Of a DNA stretch of 64,000 bases, positions 35,801 through 50,900 are shown piece by piece; the stretch's first letter is position 1; each line of letters starts with the position of its first letter. The position numbers were made by a program, and so were the translations under genes. The stretch spans positions 9,587,153 through 9,651,152 of the forward strand of contig OY987305.1 of assembly GCA_963920635.1 (NCBI GenBank), given 5' to 3'. This DNA comes from Pseudeuparius sepicola (lineage: Eukaryota > Arthropoda > Insecta > Coleoptera > Anthribidae). The notes under the pieces are model-generated. The model did no database searches. It was not told the DNA's origin and saw nothing but the letters and a program-made list of their open reading frames with translations.

Positions 35801-38700
35801 GTACTGTTATGTTCTTATAGTTATGTCGCCGTTATGTATTTTTCGTGAGGAAAACACAATCGTTAGGATATAAACTGACATTAGGGGAGGATTCATGTCT
35901 ATGTCTCTATATGTATAGGTATGTCGAAAATTATCTATACCGGGTGTTCCATTTTAATAAATGCAGGTATTATAAATATCTCAAAAACGAAAATCACAAG
36001 AAATCACATAAAAGTTGAAGCATATTATGAGGTGCAATCATTGATTAAGTTCACGTTTTCACTTGTAGGCAGACGACGTTTTCAAGGTCACTTGAATGTC
36101 TACTGTGTTTTTTACTGTTAAAGGCACATCTTTAGTTAAAGAATGTGATTCTGCACATTTTCTGTAGGTATAGTATTGCGCTGGTATTGCTGGCTTAAAA
36201 GTTCTACAAAATTATGTTTAGTTTTTTCAATGAAATGAAACATGGTCTTTTATGTGAACATAAGGTGTTTCTTCGTTTGCATTAACACTACATTCAAACA
36301 CACATTTTAAGTAACGCAATAATTAAGATAAATACATATCTCGAAAATAAAAAATGAAAAAAGAAAACGATATATTGGTGCGAAAGAACATCTTCTGTAC
36401 CTATATGTTAAACATCTACAGTGTGACCTCCGTTAAGGAGTTACCACCCTGGTAAAATATCTTTATTTGTTTACCGATTTTGATAAACTTTTTTTTGTTA
36501 GGTTCAAAAAGCACAATAAACAATGTGTAACTTTACTTTTGGGCTGTAATCATGGCCACCTGTCAACACATGGGCTCAATTTAAAAAAGTACTATTATTT
36601 TTTTAATAATATTTTTATTAGGTACAGGGTGTCCGCCTGAAGGTGATAGGAACATTCAATTTAACCATTCCGTATTTTTTGAGACAAATTAATGATTTAA
36701 AAACCAGTTTGTTGCAGTTTTTCCAAACAATGTAATGTCGTTTGGAAAAAGACAATCGAACGTCAAACAAAAGTTATAACCAAAAAACCTTTTTGGAAAA
36801 AATGAAGATGGTGCAAAATGTATCTTTTTATTAATTTAAACATATTTTTTTATTAACGGGTAAAAATAGAACACATATGCAGTTAACTTTGGGGTTACCT
36901 TTCGATTAAAGACGAGGAAAAATAACCTACTCAAACGTGGCCACGTGACTTTCGCTATCTGTCAAAAATTATATTTAAAAAATAAAATCCCTAAAAATTG
37001 GCTTATTTGTTACAATTTCAAAACGTTTAACTTGAAAAAGTCGTTTCTATTTTAATGTTACATAAGCGCCTATTTCCTATTTATAAAATTTCTTAAAATT
37101 TTAAAAAGTCATTACTTCGTAAAAACTATTTTATATCACTAGCTATACAACATAATATACGAGTATCATTCTATAATTTTATTAACTTTTTATTATTACT
37201 AAAAAATATCGATAAGAATATGACTTTTTCAAAAGAAAATTATATTAACGCTTTAAAATTCTATTATGTTTGACACAAAGTTGATGTACCGGCAAGCATT
37301 TAGGTAGTACCATAGAAGAATCTACTACGTAAATTCTTCTATGGTAGTACCTATAAATTTATTTACATTACATTTTCCATTACTCTAAATGTATGCCAAA
37401 ATAATACATATATTAAGATATCAGCAAATAGTAGGTATTTCACGTATCTAACAAAATTCACAACTTTACGTCAACTTTGGATCAAATACAACAGAATTTT
37501 AATTTCTTTCGGTTTATCAATATTAAGTACTTAATGAAAAGTAAATGGAATGATAAAAGATAAAACTATAGTGACATAAATTCTAAATGTCAGTTAGGGT
37601 AAGTATTGTGATCATTCATGCGGTTTTGAGGGAGAATTATTATGTCATAACAGTAGATTTGACAGCCGATAGGTAGTCCTCTTACTTAATATTTTACTCA
37701 ACAATATTCTTAATAACTATGACAAAATATAGAAAAATAAAGGAGCGTAAATATTCATATTATTTTGTGTTTAACAATTCAGTTTCAATCCCAAAATACG
37801 CCAGGATGGGAGCGATGTGCTGTTATTTGTATAAAAAAAGGGGGTCGGTCCGCCTGCCTCCTCCTAGACCCCTGGTTCCGACCAACGATCTTGCCGGGCA
37901 ACAAAACAACTTATAAGGAACGGAAACTTATTTTAGCAAGGCGAAACCTTACTTTTTATTCTCGCTCTGTACCAATGGCCGCTCTCCAACTCCAGCGCCA
38001 TCTTACAGACACTTGCGCAATTTTTGCACTCCAGTACCCAATTTCTGTTTTAGCAACATTTATCCTAGTTAGGAACACGGTCAAATGAAGGTCGTCGCGA
38101 GGTGATGACGTTTTATTTCCGTCCTGGACCCGGTCCGAACTACTTTCGGCGTTCGAGTCGTCCTAGAATTGAGCTCAAAGGATGAGAAATAAACAGAGGG
38201 ACACGAGGGAGATCGTGCTTCGACTTTGGACCTACCGCGCATCCAATTTCTTGTCAAATCAAGTTGAAGCCATATTGTATGAACATATTGTCAACCTAAA
38301 TTTTTAAATTCTTTACGCGGAATGTCATTGGTAGGTGGTAGGTTTTCCCGTTACGTTAAAATCCGATCAATAGTAGTGCAAAATATATATTCTTATGTTG
38401 GTAACATCTTGAAATTAGGTCAAGACCAGTGGCGTGTAATAAGGGTTATCTCAGGATGATAAGATTGTCGAAATCCTGTTTTTCTGAAAACATTCCATAT
38501 TTTATTTCCATGTGAGTCGAATTTTCCATATGTTACCCCCAGACGCCACTCGTAAATTTTTCCTGCATTCTACTCAACATCGATATTCTTTTCAACCCTC
38601 TTCAAGGCTTGTATGCGAAAATGGGGCACCTAAATCTGTCACTATCTGATGGTCTATGCTATGTAGGGAATAATTGTAATAAAAGAGCGCGTATATTTTT
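32892..38700. other. Gene-poor intergenic region
   Basis: No supportable gene. Solo CAGGGTG-type ends are near 35940 and 36626. G+C-richer islands at 34000-34110, 34500-34900 and 37830-38260 stand out from the AT-rich DNA. Frames within them (for example 34665-34934 plus and 34642-35013 minus) overlap one another and carry no domain I know. Confidence 0.4.
37310..37344. mobile_element. 35-bp palindromic insertion
   Basis: CCATAGAAGAAT and its complement enclose 11 bp. TAGTA occurs directly on both sides (37305-37309 and 37345-37349). End word and duplication length match the 50-bp insertion at 28366. Confidence 0.5.
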
Positions 38701-38708
38701 TAAAAACA

Positions 38709-38775
38709 GTTTATTATAATGTATCACAACAGTCAAATTTTTTGTTGTCGGCATATCCAAATCGATATATTTATT
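38709..38775 (-). promoter_or_regulatory. Candidate poly(A) signals of unc79
   Basis: Minus-strand AATAAA words at 38775-38770 and 38714-38709, 150 and 210 bp after the unc79 stop codon TAG at 38925-38927. Confidence 0.45.
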
Positions 38776-38924
38776 AAAATATCTTTTGCGTTATACAAGA
38801 CTTCTATTAAAACGCTATTTAGTTGTTCTCTTTGAGGGGTTTCTAAATTTGTAATTTGTTAAGAAAAGATCAGACCATACGTGGATATGCCAAATAGATG
38901 TACCTATTAAGTTGAGTGATTCTA

Positions 38925-41900
38925 CTACAGCGAGTAGAACTGCGTTGCTGTTGACGACTGTAATTCTATTTGTCCCATCTTAAACTGGAGTCTTTGGAGC
39001 CACCTGAGCAACAATGGATTTTTCGTGTTCGTTACGTGAACTTTTTCAGTTGGTGATTCTTGGTAGATGATTGGAGAACAGTTTCGACAATTTTGCAACC
39101 TTACTTGAAGATGGCCAGGCAACTAGACGATACAAGTAATTTTAATCCAGGTGTAAAGACAATGGATATTGTTTTAAAATGTTATTAAAACGATGTTTTG
39201 TTGTGTTCTTACCTGAATTTGGTTAGAACACAAGACCGGAGTCCACAATGGTAGAAGTTTTCCGACAAAAGATGATTGACACTCTATCAGAGCCTCTAAC
39301 ATTGTCAAAAAATGCAGACTTACAATTTCGCTGAGCTGCAAATAAATAATAGGTGGAGTAGAGTAGCAATGCCCCTACTGAGTGGAATAAACTTCCAGAA
39401 CAAGCATTGAGTAGTAGCTGTTTATCTAACCAGTTACTAAATGTATCATTTTGCTCTCATATCACCCGAGTTATACAAAATCATACTTCCTAACGTGTAC
39501 ATTGTGGTTCAGTAATTGACAAAAAATGTTTCATATAAGTTGGAGATACAGAATCGTATTTTTTACTTATGGTTCTTAAATGGAACACTACATATTGATG
39601 CATTTTTAAATCTGCTCGTCACTACGAAAAAAAAAAAAACAATATGAAACTTTATATCATTATTTCTTACCATTTTGAAATATTCCATTTTCAAAGTTAC
39701 TTTGAACCCCCATCTCACCCCATTAGAGGCTAAATTTTGGAATTTTTTTCTTGTTTCTAAGCTTCATGATTCCTCAAATCTGGTGATGAGTGAGTGGCAT
39801 TTAATGTTTTATATAATTTTAATCGCCTGACGAGCAGATTTAAAAAATTCAAAAATATATATTTTAAAAATACATAAATTTGGTTTGTCACAGTTTCGTG
39901 CAAAATCCTGTATAAAATTTTTTATCACCGTAAAAAATACAATTCGGTATCTATATCTTTTATATGAAACATTTTTTCCATCTGGAAAAATGAGAAACTG
40001 GAGGGCTGTCAATTTATACTGAACCACCCTGTACATAGTTTTTTTGTAATTTTGAAGATATATAGAAATTGAAGATAATGAGTGTTTATTTAAATAGCGT
40101 AATACTGACTAAGGCTGGCCGAATGATTTCGTGAAAATCGCGGTACAAAAAAATCGTAGCCGGCCCTGGATTTGCATTTTGAAAATGATAGGAAGGTCAG
40201 AAGAAGCGGTTTTTGAAGGCCTTTCAAACCAAAAAAGTTCAGGCGATTATCTTCACAAATAAAGGTTTTATGTATTCGTATACAGGGTGATTCAGTTTTT
40301 ATTCGGGAAAATATGAAAAAAAGTTTATATAACATATGCTGAAAAACTTACCGTTTTCGAGATACAGAATGTTTAAATTTCAAGAAAAAAATCGTTTATT
40401 TTTTATAAATTCTCGGCATCACTTTAAGTAAGGACACAAATAGCTGAAGCCCTTTAAAATGACAGTACAGGATATTTTTTATAACTTCCGATTCGTTTGA
40501 TAGATTTGAACCAAATTTGGTACACAACACTTCCATTATGGTTTTCGTGAGAATTTCAAGCTGCTCAGGCCACCAGTGGCGGATTTATGGAGGTTCATTT
40601 GCATATAAATTAGGAAAAAAAATAGTAGCGTCTGAAAAATGAAAATTTTAAGCAGCCATTTGAAAGACGATTGAATTATATAATCTGTTATAGTGTGGCC
40701 GAAAATTTAATTTTTAGCCTGCGTAATCCATACTAGCTTTAAATTTGTATTTTACCTAATATAGGATTCTACTGTCATTTTTACAATTATCGAAAGACAG
40801 CTGTGCACACATTTCATCCTGTACTGTCATTTTAAAGGGCTTTAGCTATTTGTGTCCTTACTTAAAGTGCTGCCGAGAATTTATAAAAAAATAAACGATT
40901 TTTTCTTGAAATTTAAACATCCTGTATTTCGAAAACGATAAGTTTTCCAGCATATGTTTATATAAACTTTTTTCATATTCAGACGTGCTTAATCCATTGA
41001 CAAAGTTTCCCGAATAAAAAATGAATCACCCTGTATATTTAAAAGTAGACACGCTGTATATAGTAAATTTTTCTATATACCAATATTACGATATATTGAT
41101 ATTCCGATTTTATATTCTAAATATCATTATTAAAGTAAAATTCGAAGTAAAAAAACAAACTTGTGTATAAAAAGGTAAAATTTTTGTTGGTAACTTGTTT
41201 CGGCCTAAACAGCCATCATCAGACCTAAAAACTAGCTTATACTACGAATAAATTATAGAAATATATTAAATTAGTACAACAAGAACCAAATTTAGTGGGA
41301 AATAAGCCAATTTTTATGTGTGAAGACTCTTTTTATTGGTGAAAGCTATTTTTTTAAGTGTCATATTGAACTAGATTTTTGTCAAATCTAAATTTAAAAA
41401 AAATTTGTACTTTTGCCCTGTCCAATGCAAAATTCAAACATTAACATCTTTACATTATATTAGGAACTCGCTTAATTAGTGACTGAAGAAGCAGTTAAAC
41501 TACTGCGAAAGTTTTCACCAATAAAAAAAGTCTTCACACTTAAAAATTGGCTTATTTCCCACTAAATTTGGTTCTTGTTGTTTAACTAGTCAAGCCACGA
41601 CTACCCCTCCTCTTAATTAAATCAGTACCATATAAAATCGTATAGAGGTGTTAAAAAATTAAAGTAAAATGTTACATTGACAAAGAGATGGTTGAAGTCG
41701 AAGCTGTAATATTATTGTAAGGTAATTTTAATATATTAGGAGGTCATATTATTATTTTATTATTTATTCCTAAACGCTTGGATAGGTGGATCGGAATATT
41801 TTTATCTATATAACCTCGAATATATCGGAAATCAGATGTATGGATAGATATTCTTTTTTCGAAATCGAAATCGATATTTTATATTTTAAATATCCTTATT

Positions 41901-44900
41901 CGATTGTAGTCCGTGACTTTAGGTACCTACTTAATTAGTTACGTAAAGTATCGTTTTGTACAGTAAGATATTTCAACACTTGCTTTGGTTTTGAAAGATG
42001 TCTCTTTAGGTGTCAAATTGAGGAGAAAGGTTTTATACAGGGTGTTTACTTTTAGCGTGTACAGCATTGGTAACTTCTAAATTTGGAGAGGTACAGAGAG
42101 GGTTAAATTAGGCAAAAGTTGGGCATTTAGAGACCTTTCAAAGAAATCGAAATGGCTTAAGGCGTTCCTGAAATATCCTGAAAGAAAATTGAAATTTGTC
42201 GTTTTTTTATTTAATATCATCTACAATAAATATAGAAACGCAATGAAACTTGGTATGTTTACATAAGTCGACATGTGCTATCACCAGGAAGTTTCAGAAA
42301 ATTTCCATGTCCACTAGATCTAGAGTATGGAAAGTTGCTTATATTTTGTTTCGTTGCTATGACTAGCAACTTCATTTTATTAGAGTTGTTTCCGAAAATA
42401 CAAAGAAAATTTTGTCATGCCACTACAAAAATCGCTGCGAATAAAACCGTATTGAAATTTTGCGAAAAAATAACCTAAAAACTTTAATTAAAACATTTTT
42501 ACTCATCCTGTATGACTGACAACGATTCTCAAATCTGACAGGTCACGATTTGACGACCTTTGTTTTTCCGTCTAAAGGATACGAGCTTACCATTTTGGAT
42601 TGTTGAACAAGCTGTAAAATCAGTGGAGTTACTTTACTCCAGAAATCAAAAAGCGTGTTCATTGTAACGTTGTAAGTCTCACTTATTGGCTGGTGTTGGT
42701 TCAAACCTTGTTCCAGATAAACTGTCCATAACTAGAAAAATATAAACCGTCAGTTTTTCTTGATTTTATCAGATCTTTTCAGCGTTCACCATGATAGAAA
42801 ATATCTTACTTGACATAATATGAAGGTATGGAATAACGATGACATATGAAGAACTGATGCTTTCGGCTGCTCCGCAAATCCTGCCATAATCGTTTGGATG
42901 TGGTCTGCCATTTGACAGGATGCCTCCTGAGGAATCGGCTGACTTATTATTATTCCGTTATTATTACCCTGCAGTGCTGTGTGCGTCAGAGACCCCAGTA
43001 ATAACCAAGATAACAGTCTTATGTGGCCTATGCATTCTACAAATTCTCTAGGACTAAAATCAACATTATTCGTTAAGAAATAAATTGCTAAGTGAATAGA
43101 CACAACATTGAAGAGACAAAGCTTTCCGCTTCGTTTAGGTGTATTAAACAAAGCATTCCAAGTTCAATCCAAAGTAAAAACTGTTTTAATGTTTCCAAAG
43201 TTGTTGCTGAGATTGTTTTTGTAGACCTACCTCTGTTGATTAGCTGTAGTATTGTACAACCATGGAAAGTACCTTGTAACTGCTCTATTGTCTTTTGCGT
43301 TTCCTTTCGTAATTTCTAGAGCTAGATATTGAGCTGCGCTACATTTTATAATACCGCCTAAAGTGTCATCATTCAAGCCAACTCCGATGCCTTTACAATA
43401 ACTCTGAAAACTACATTTGTTATTATCATAGGACTAGAGGGTTGTGAGTTGTTTACCTTCATTTTTGAAATAGTATGAAAGTCAGTCAAGAACTCTAAAA
43501 TGTCGCCGAGGTTCATTTTCATACATTCCGATATTCCTGTCGTACATATGTGTTCGAACTCGAAATTTACAGTGCGGCACTCTTGTATAACAACGTTTGA
43601 GGGCATTTGGCCTCCTACATCCTGGAAAGTTGTCAGGGTTGAAAGAAAAATGTGAACCGGATTAGCGCAGAAAATACAGGTTGTTTATAAATTATGGTGC
43701 CAACATAATATCGCAGGTAGAAAATGTCATTTTGAACAAAAAGTTTCCTATAATCAAGGGTGCGAAAATGCATAATAAGCAAGTTATAGGGTGATAAATG
43801 TACAGTTTGAAAAACATATTTTTCGCAGAAACTTCTACGGAAGATATGAAATTTAAATGAAACTTGGTGCAGTCCTTTAGTCTCTGAACAATTTCATGTA
43901 AAAACAATTTATTCCCATCGCCCAGAGGCGGAGGGGCGGGGTAGCTCAATGGGTTTTATACTCATAACTTTTTGAAGTTATTTTTTTTTGCGGGTTGATC
44001 ATTTTAGTGCATGTTTTTCATCTTTTTTATTTTGCAACAAAGGGGCATTCTTCTTCCGTAAGGATAAAATCAACCGTGTGCGCTGAAACCCGCAAAATGT
44101 GTCGCAAACCACCTGTTAACTCCAAAATTCAAAAAATAAAATTATCGCCTACTGCATTTACAGATGAATTGTACGTTCAAAATTAAGAAAAAATGCCCAG
44201 TAGACATTGAGTAAAACATCACTGCTTTTCTTGAAATAAGGCGTCAAAATTTTGTCCAGCTCAATCCGTTCCCTTTTGAAAGCGAAAAATTTTTGTTACA
44301 TTGTTCATAGGAATTTTTTTGTCACATTAAATGTTACAATTATTCCGTAAAATTTGAAAGCGGTAGTTGAAAATTTTATTTTTCGAACTTTGGAGTCAAC
44401 AGGTGTTTTGTGGCACATTTTGCCAATTTCAACGCAAACTGTTGATTTTATCGTAATAGAACAAGAGTACCCTTTTGTTGCAAAATGAAAAGATGCACTA
44501 AAGCGATGAACCTGAAAGACCAAAAAGATAACCTAAAAAAAGTTATGAATAAAAAACCCATTGAGCTACCCTGCCCCTCCGCCTCTGAGCGATGGGAATA
44601 AATTGATTTTACATGAAATTGTTGCACTTCAGCGACTAAAGGGCTGCACTAAGTTTCATTTAAATTGCATAACTCCTGTAGAAGTTTTTGCCATAAGTCC
44701 TGTAGAAGTTTTTCAAACTGTGTCTTTATCACCCTGTAACTTTTTTATTATGCATTTTCGGACCCATGTTTATAGGAAACTTTTTGTACAAAATGACATT
44801 TTATTTCTGTCATATTACGTTGGCACCATAATTTAGAAAGACCCTGTATATTGGAAAACCCCCTAGACAAAAACTAGACAAAGTTTTCTTAAGATTGGCA

Positions 44901-47900
44901 CATTTGACCGGATTGCCATTGTACATCTAAATTGTTACTATTGACGAAATACACGATACATTATGTCGCGTGTTTCTCAGACAACTGTTTCACGTGCTTC
45001 GATTTGTCTGGGTTCACATTCGAGGTTATATTGTTTCCTAGCAAGTGTGAAGTGAGAGCAAACGTCTTGTTTTAACACTAAAAAGTTTATAGTTGTGTGT
45101 TAGTGTAATAACTTTAAACAATGGGACACGAAACGTACTTGGCATGTAAGAAAAACCGACACCTCCAAGGGAATTAGCTCGTGCGCCTAAACAAAAAATA
45201 TTTGTTTTGATTTGGTCTAGTTATATTTTGTCCAGGGGAAAACCTATATCAGCTCAGTAGGTTCTATATCAGTTTAAAAACCTTTGTCCACACTTGTTTT
45301 TGCATTACATAAATAAGAGAATAATGCAAATATCCTTTTGTTGATTTTTTTGACAAGCAATAATTTATGTACCAATGCACTGAAGTTCAACTTTTTATGA
45401 CTCATGTGGAATTTAGTTGCCGAGGCCTCTGGCCGAGGCAAATAAACCACACGAGTCGTAAAAAGAACTTCAGTGCCGAGGTACATATTATATTTTTTTG
45501 AAATCAGAAAAAACTGTTTTATTGAGCAAAAAATAATCATAAGGGATCACCCGTCCATGAACCGATTGCGCGCGGCGTTGCTTGACTTTGACGATCGCTC
45601 TACCTAAGTCAAGTATGACAAGGCACGGCGCTTTCCAGCAGAGAAACCAAATTGCTGCTTGTTGTGTAGCCTCCATGACAAATCGATTGATATTCAAACC
45701 TACTAAAATATTTATACTGAAAGATTGCGCTGGTATAAGCAACAATTTCGCAATGTGTACGACTTTTGACGGGAGATGGCCCCGCGTCTGACGTTTGACG
45801 TTTACATCTCCCCAAAGCTTACTTACTGAGAAAAATCGTACAATAATGGGCTACTTCAGTGCCGATTTCTGAGTTTTCAATGACGATTTTGAGACACTTC
45901 ACCACCGATTTCAAGAAAAATATTTTAAAGCACTTACTTGTAAAATAAGGTTGATGAGCATAAGAAGATTTGAATCTGGTATTGTCGTTTTAAATTTCAG
46001 TACTTGTACCAACTCAAACACGATCATCCGACTAAGTATCTGTTTATCTCTATCCTACAACAAGTTGAGAATATACATGAACACGAATTAGAACTCCCAA
46101 TCTTACCTTTGTGAAGGCTCTATTACACAAATAACAAATTTCTACTAAGAGACTATATTTCAACGGTTGCGTTTGTATAGCGTAACTTAGCACTTTTGAG
46201 AAAGGCTCGAGTATACCCTTAAACTGCGAAATTAAGGGCACTTTGAAAACGGACGCCATGATACTTAATAAAGGTGTAACGTCATCTAAAATATTTAATA
46301 AAAATAATAGTTTTCTGTACAAAATATCTAACTGTTGTAAGACGGTGCTCCACATGGGTGTACTTGGTCCTAGAGCAGCTTCCAACGGTAAACAGTTCAA
46401 GTAGGACGCCATATTTTGCAATATAGTCAGGAGAATATCAACGGGTAACGTTTTTTTCGAATTAAGAGTCTCTAGTACGAGTTGGAGAGGGGCTACGGGG
46501 TTCAATTCGTTAAAATCTACTAATGCTTGTATCACACTTTTGAAGAACTGGACACGAGTCTCTTCGGATGCCTTCGTTTGAAACATCTGCATGAAGATAC
46601 CATTTGGAGCGAGCTGGTGAAGAACGCATCTCAAAAACTGATGCGCCACACTAATCGCTCCACCTGGTAGGTGAACATTGCTTTCACATTGCCATGGGTA
46701 CGATGCGTTATTTGCTATTCTGAAAATAGAGCTGTCACCTGGAATGCTCTTCAAGAACGTAAGACACTTACTTTGTAACTATACTTAAGATATCAGGTAA
46801 CAGTGGAGCTGAAAGACTTGGTTCTCGATGTATAAAAGTACCTAACGTTATTATACACAGGCCTATTTCTTCATCACTGTATTCTTCACGGGCTATGCCA
46901 CATTCAGAACATCTTTCGTTTACACATTCCTCACCTATTCGAAACGAACTTTGTCTAACATCACATGTTCCTAAAATAAACGTTCCTATATTCTCATTCG
47001 AGCATATTCGATTTCGACAAAACAAATATTCAACTGGTTTGCATCAACTCAAATCTGAATTAAATATCTGAATAATTATTTCACCACGAAATGGATTGTA
47101 AGGAGTGATAAAAAACTAACTACTCACGTTCTATCCTAGGTGACATTTGCGGGCTGTGCCAAGTCCCCGGCCTCCGCGGATCGTACAAATGATAAGAATT
47201 GAGTGTGAATGGTCCAGCTTTTCGCATCCTATTCCTCTGGTTCGTCATGTTATCCCTCTCCAACTTAATCCTCTTGAGAATGTTGTCGTGTCCGTTTCCA
47301 TTCTCGTCGCTTTCGTAAAGATTCGGTGGGCTTTCTAGGGCTACCTGTTTTATAAGCTTTCTAGGACTGTGTGTCTGCGACGTCGTCGGTTGATCTTGAG
47401 GTTTAACTGCTTCCGGACACTTTTCGGGTATTTTAGTCGAGAGCTTTCCAAGTTGAGGGTTGATACTTAGCGCTTGTCTTACTTTATCCACGAGTTGAGA
47501 AATGTCTTTTGTGTGTTGACCTATAGGGAGCAGTCGTTCTTGGTTTGGAATTTCCAGTTGAGGCTCCAGCAGAGAAAATATGTCTTCTATCGTGGAATCT
47601 AGAATAATATTGTGGGTTATTATTTACGATTAGTATGAGACGTTACCGGGTGATTTTATTGGTCCAATTGGGAGCAGTCTTTCTACAGAAGGTGTTGGCA
47701 GCATCCGTTGATTATTTTTGTTGTAACTGTCATCGCAGTCAGACATTGGAGTACAGACAGGCGTAATGCTAGGTTCTATTATTTTTTTGTGCCTCCCAAG
47801 TGGAGTGGGTTTTGTTATATGTACCGCTGTATCAATAGAAGTCGACGTAACTTGTCTATGCGAAGCTGTTGTAACTGTCTTGGCAGTTTGATTTCCATTA

Positions 47901-50900
47901 ATTCCGTTGATTGACGTCACCGATGACGTCGATCTCAGTCTTAGTCTTGAATAGTATTCAGTAGGAGATTTGTGCTTATTATCACATGATTTTATTGAGT
48001 CATCCTCGCTTCCTATTATCCACGTTGGACGACTTTTATTTGACGGTTTCTTTACTTCTATCAGACTGTTTATGCTTTCTTTTGGCTGCTTGTCACTGAT
48101 CGACTTCTCTAGCTGCAGTTTGCAGATGGCAGGGCCTGAATTATCGCTCATTCCTAAAATCAAACTATTAGATAAGCTTCGTTTCGATTGACCTGCTGTT
48201 TACCATCTTCAAAAGAATCTGGAACACTACCGTGCAACGTACTATCCGAAATATCACTCTCTGGAATCGCGTTTAGTTCAGACTCTGTATCATCGTCGAC
48301 GCTAATTCTATCAGACTGTTTCCTGTAATGTTTTTCCCATTTTTTCTCTGGGTGAACACACTGTATTGCTTCTTCCCAATGGGTTTCCATGCTAGCAGTC
48401 GACGAGGGCTTCGCATAGGATACCTGTACTCTACCACCTCTCGAACTAAGAGATACTTGGATTGACTGGCCATCTGAAGAGTACATCGGTGAGAGAGGTG
48501 GAGTAGTTCGTTCAGGGTGGTCAATCTCAGTACCTAAGGATGGTTGACTTACATCTAAAATGAGTGATGATTAAATGAGGTGATGGTTTTCACAAAAGGT
48601 AACGACTTTTTCGTCACTGCCGCTGAAAGATTAGTTGTTCGGATAATTATACGTTTTTTGACTGCATGTGAAAACCTGTAATTAAGTGATGGTGATTGCG
48701 ATAGCAAGATTGTTTACCTCTAGATCTAAAAGGAAGCTGTCCCATTAAAATAGTTGCTGGAATTCTCCTACAGTGGTGGTGTTGTGAGTCTAAAGTATTT
48801 AAAACAATTCTTATCAACGCAGTTAGTTGCATGGAATGAGGTTGCTGGTTGTACTGATACTAAAATATCACATCATAAATTTTTAGGTTTCATTTTTTAC
48901 ATAACTTACTTTATATAAAAGCACTACTAGCGACATCAGCCACTGTTTCCTAGAATTTGGTTCAAGTACCCATAAGCTATATGTTGGTTGTTGAAATTCC
49001 ATAGCATTAGGAATGTAGTAAGGCGACGTAACATATTGAAGTAAAATTAAACAGGTGGGTAAAATAATGCGACCGATAAGATGGTTTTGATCCATAACCT
49101 GAGGTAGATTTGAAATAAAAACACTAAATGCTGGCGATGATCTTAACCTTTGGGGAGGCAAGTAAATTCCTCTGTCTGTCTGGCTATAACCTAAAAGTTT
49201 TTAGTTTGAGATTAATAAGATTAATGCAAGGTTAAATAATTAATACTTACCTAAAAGAAGCCATAGATGTTTGAGCACGATGGTTTGGGTTCTGTTCAAA
49301 GATTTTTCTTCGACAGGGTACGCTTGGTCTGATCTTGACAAAAATTGCATTAGTAGAAATATGAGGAGATGCATAGTTTCCTTGTCAGCTTCTTCTAGAT
49401 CTATAATTCGCTGGAGAAAATTCGTCAAGTTTTGGTCTTCTACAAGGTTAAAAGAATGCATATGTCCATCTAAAATAATGTAATAGTATGAATGGGGTTC
49501 ATTACAGTAGGTTAGCAGGTATATGTATGTATAAACAATTTTACGGAGTTTTGGTACCAAATATATGTAAACTTGTGCTGACGGATACTAAACTCTGCAA
49601 ATTGATATATGGATAAATCATTCATGAACATCCTATGCGTCAATGTTTACCAAGAATCATGTTTTAGGCATTATTTTTATGTATGTGTGTGTCAGAACAG
49701 CCAAGTATAGTAATAATTTGGACTTGTAATTCAAATTCAAGAACTAATATTTAACACTGACATTAAGTTTAAACAGTTATTACTTGTGCCTGTGGAACAG
49801 TGTACTTAATGACAGCAAACATAGTGCTATGATATAAGGTTTTAACACTGATTCCAGACAAAGTTACAGCGCAGTAACATCAAGTACCTACTAAAAGTAA
49901 CATTGTGTCAGCATAATGTTAGGAGTATTTGATTGCTAGTATATATTTGTCTCCTTCAATATAAAATCATGCTTAGTACTGACATTTCCTGATGTAACCT
50001 CTTGTTATATTTTCGTAAATTATAATATTATCTTACATGATGCCTTTCGAATTATAAATGCATAAAATTAAAAAGAAACAAATTCTTAATAAGCAGTTTT
50101 AAAGCCAAACGACATAAAAATTGGATGTGTCAAATGTCAAGCAAAAATTACAACTTACATTTATGTATCGACAACCATGCGGCCACTACAACAAGACACT
50201 ACATCTAGTTTCTACCTGGAATGCTGTAACTAGTGCTTAGAAACTGACCCAGTCCAAACCGTGAGCTTTTCCGTTTCAAAATTGGAGCGGAATATTGTCT
50301 GCTGTATACCTTTTCCTTCGGCTCTATAAATAACATTTCTTAGTGTAAAATTCGACCCCAAAATGGTATACAGACCTGTTTTGCTCTCTTGGTGTCTTAT
50401 AATTGAAGCTGGTGCAGACATGGTTCTCTTGTATGGCCATTTCGTTCCAAAACTGGCACTCAAAGTTTTAACAGAACTGGCTATGCTAGGTTCTGACATT
50501 CCTGACAATGCCTCATGTGCCCTTTGCAGTTTTCTAACGAATGATTCACTTTTTTCATCTGAATTCTTCAAATCTAACGTTCACAGATTAGTTAATACGA
50601 AACGGTTATCTACATATTATCTACTTTTTGAAACGTATCTAATTTACCTCTAATGTACGATATGTCTCCTGATCTTTCCAGTGCTATTTGAGCTTCAATA
50701 AAAAGAGTATCAAACCTGTTAAGAAAAAACTCCCAATTCAAGATCTTTCTTTCACTCATTGAGTTGTGGAGTTGATAAATCGATTGCAAAACCATTGGAC
50801 GGTCAACAATAACTGAATCAAACTGGGTTTCTAAACACATTATCAACGACTGAAATATCAAAAACTAAATAGGTAATCTGTAGACATCATAATATCACAG

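Noticed and set aside
38428..38551. CAGTGGCGTGTAA near ACGCCACTC as a small hAT-type element
   Set aside because: The right end is imperfect and no matching 8-bp duplication is visible.
45121..45151. MGHETYLAC followed by GTAAG, a possible first exon
   Set aside because: Nine codons are too few to identify, it lies on the opposite strand within an unc79 intron, and no partner exon was found.
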